Shown here: piece after piece, positions 31,984 to 33,344 of the stretch
Numbering within the stretch: position 1 is the first letter of the stretch
How the letters are laid out: each line of letters opens with the position of its first letter
Assembly (NCBI GenBank): GCA_023387655.1
Contig: JAEWHR010000246.1
Coordinates: 1-33,344 of the forward strand
Source of the DNA: Bacillota bacterium
GTDB lineage: Bacteria > Bacillota > Clostridia > Lachnospirales > Lachnospiraceae
DNA length: 33,344 nucleotides
Direction: 5' to 3'
The notes under the pieces: generated by a model
Database searches by the model: none
Told to the model about the DNA's origin: nothing
Seen by the model: the letters and a program-made list of their open reading frames with translations, nothing else
Made by a program: the position numbers and the translations under genes

Positions 31984-33344
31984 ATGAATAACATTCCAAA
32001 CATTAATGTCGGCATTGTTGCCGTAAGTAGAGACTGTTTTCCAATGAGTCTCTCCAACAGAAGAAGAGAAGCTGTTGCCTCAGCTTATCGCGAAAAAGGA
32101 CTTGAAATTTATGAATGTCCTATCACTATTGAAAATGAAAAAGATATGTTAAAAGCTCTTGCTGATGTAAAAGCAGCAAATTGTAATGCTCTCGTTGTTT
32201 ACCTTGGTAACTTTGGTCCAGAAAGCAGCGAAACATTATTAGCAAAGAACTTTGATGGTCCTGTTATGTTTGCTGCAGCAGCGGAGGAAAGCACCTCCAT
32301 TCTTGCAGACGAACGTGGCGATGCTTACTGTGGTATGTTAAATGCAAGTTATAACTTAAAATTACGTAATATCCGCGCATACATACCGGAATATCCAGTT
32401 GGAACACCAGCTGAAGTTGCTACTATGATTGAGGAGTTCTTACCAATCGCCCGTGCAATTATTGGCTTACAAAACTTAAAGATCATCTCCTTTGGACCAA
32501 GACCTCAGGATTTCCTTGCTTGTAATGCTCCGATTAAGGCGTTATATAGTTTAGGTGTTGAAATTGAAGAAAACTCTGAACTTGACTTATTCGCTTCTTT
32601 TAACGATCATGCAAATGATCCTCGAATTCCAGATGTGATAAAAGATATGGAAGAAGAACTTGGTGACGGAAATAATATGCCTGGTATCCTTCCAAAACTT
32701 GCTCAGTACGAACTAACGTTACTTGACTGGGCAGAAGCTCATAAGGGTTGCAAAGAATACGTTGTATTTGCGAACAAGTGCTGGCCTTCCTTCCAGACTC
32801 AGTTTGGTTTCGTACCTTGTTATGTAAACAGCCGTTTTACAAGCAAGGGCATGCCAATCTCCTGTGAGGTTGATATCTATGGTGCTTTAAGTGAGTATCT
32901 CGGTGTTTGTGTCAGCGAAGATGCTGTTACCTTACTTGATATTAATAATACAGTACCTTCCGATATGTACGATGCTTCCATTAAGGGTAAGTTTGACTAT
33001 AAGCCAACTGATACCTTTATGGGATTCCATTGCGGAAATACTCCATCTAAGAAATTATCCTTCTGTTCTATGAAGAATCAGAAGATTATGGCTAGAAGCC
33101 TAGAGCCAAATCAGGAACCAAACATCACAAGAGGAACCTTGGAAGGTGATATTGCTCCAGGTGAAATTACATTCTTCCGTCTTCAAAGTACAGCGGATAC
33201 TGTATTACGTGCTTATGTTGCTGAAGGTGAAGTTCTCCCTGTTCCAACTCAATCCTTTGGTAGTATCGGTGTCTTTGCTATCCCTGAAATGAAGCGTTTC
33301 TACCGTCATGTATTAGTAGAAAAGAACTACCCTCATCATGGAGC
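31984..33344 (+). CDS. L-fucose/L-arabinose isomerase family protein (3' end cut by window)
   Basis: The frame stays open for 453 codons to the right edge and probably lacks only a few dozen residues. The protein has the L-fucose isomerase fold. The N-terminal Rossmann-like part begins NVGIVAVSRDCFPMSLSNRR. The catalytic part has NKCWPSFQTQFGFVPC and PISCEVDIYGALSEYLG (Glu/Asp metal ligands). The C-terminal domain has GFHCGNTPS, then the HHG segment at the edge. It is shorter than classical FucI (about 590 aa) and belongs to the roughly 490-aa branch, whose substrates are often unproven. Ketose-aldose isomerisation of L-fucose, D-arabinose or a related sugar is the likely activity. The ATG follows AGAAAGG at a rather long distance (about 14 nt). 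Confidence 0.88.
   Translation, partial: MNNIPNINVGIVAVSRDCFPMSLSNRRREAVASAYREKGLEIYECPITIENEKDMLKALADVKAANCNALVVYLGNFGPESSETLLAKNFDGPVMFAAAAEESTSILADERGDAYCGMLNASYNLKLRNIRAYIPEYPVGTPAEVATMIEEFLPIARAIIGLQNLKIISFGPRPQDFLACNAPIKALYSLGVEIEENSELDLFASFNDHANDPRIPDVIKDMEEELGDGNNMPGILPKLAQYELTLLDWAEAHKGCKEYVVFANKCWPSFQTQFGFVPCYVNSRFTSKGMPISCEVDIYGALSEYLGVCVSEDAVTLLDINNTVPSDMYDASIKGKFDYKPTDTFMGFHCGNTPSKKLSFCSMKNQKIMARSLEPNQEPNITRGTLEGDIAPGEITFFRLQSTADTVLRAYVAEGEVLPVPTQSFGSIGVFAIPEMKRFYRHVLVEKNYPHHG

Noticed and set aside
32891..33073. A 60-codon plus-strand frame inside the isomerase gene
   Set aside because: It is out of frame with a clearly conserved isomerase reading frame that continues to the edge.

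Overview
The window reads as chromosome of an AT-rich, anaerobic, spore-forming Firmicute that lives on plant polysaccharides. The evidence is SpoIIID, a clostridial-type Rnf complex, YesMN/Lpl-style sugar uptake genes, several intracellular glycoside hydrolases and strong GGAGG ribosome sites. The gene set best fits the Lachnospiraceae (Lachnoclostridium/Clostridium phytofermentans type). That placement is inference from gene content, not a database match. Nearly all genes lie on the minus strand; only sodA and the isomerase at the right edge are on plus.

Region 1 (1-14327) is a carbohydrate-utilisation locus. In minus-strand order it has a GH95 alpha-fucosidase-family enzyme, a YesM/YesN-type sensor kinase and AraC-type response regulator, two LplB/LplC-type permeases, a lipoprotein solute-binding protein, a YesL-like membrane protein, a YicI-like GH31 alpha-xylosidase and a GH3 beta-glycosidase cut by the left edge. 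None of the hydrolases has a signal peptide and no transporter ATPase is encoded. The simplest model is import of oligosaccharides, energised by a shared MsmX-type ATPase encoded elsewhere, followed by trimming in the cytoplasm. Fucosidase plus alpha-xylosidase plus beta-glucosidase is what fucosylated xyloglucan oligosaccharides need, but this substrate is an inference.

Region 2 (14480-21000) holds a small zinc-ribbon membrane protein and the rnf operon in the order C, D-G, E, A, B. RnfD and RnfG are one fused polypeptide, and RnfE has an extra cysteine-rich, Lys/Ala-rich tail. A long leader, a consensus-like promoter and cre-like palindromes lie upstream of rnfC.

Region 3 (21300-26950) holds spoIIID, a tightly coupled operon of unknown function (DUF5685 protein, J-domain protein with a Cys-rich tail, membrane protein), an ArsC/Spx-family protein divergent from a Mn-type superoxide dismutase, and a trigger-factor-like PPIase lipoprotein.

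Region 4 (26990-33344) holds a GH105 unsaturated-uronyl hydrolase with a cre-like site inside its promoter, an MCP-mgtC gene pair with two perfect Spo0A boxes upstream, and an L-fucose-isomerase-family gene running off the right edge. That gene has a consensus sigma-A promoter abutted by an 11-copy degenerate 22-23 bp tandem repeat. Several other intergenic regions also carry degenerate AT-rich tandem repeats, with periods of 32-34, 42-43 and 45 bp. No tRNA, rRNA, CRISPR array, IS element or recognisable riboswitch was found.
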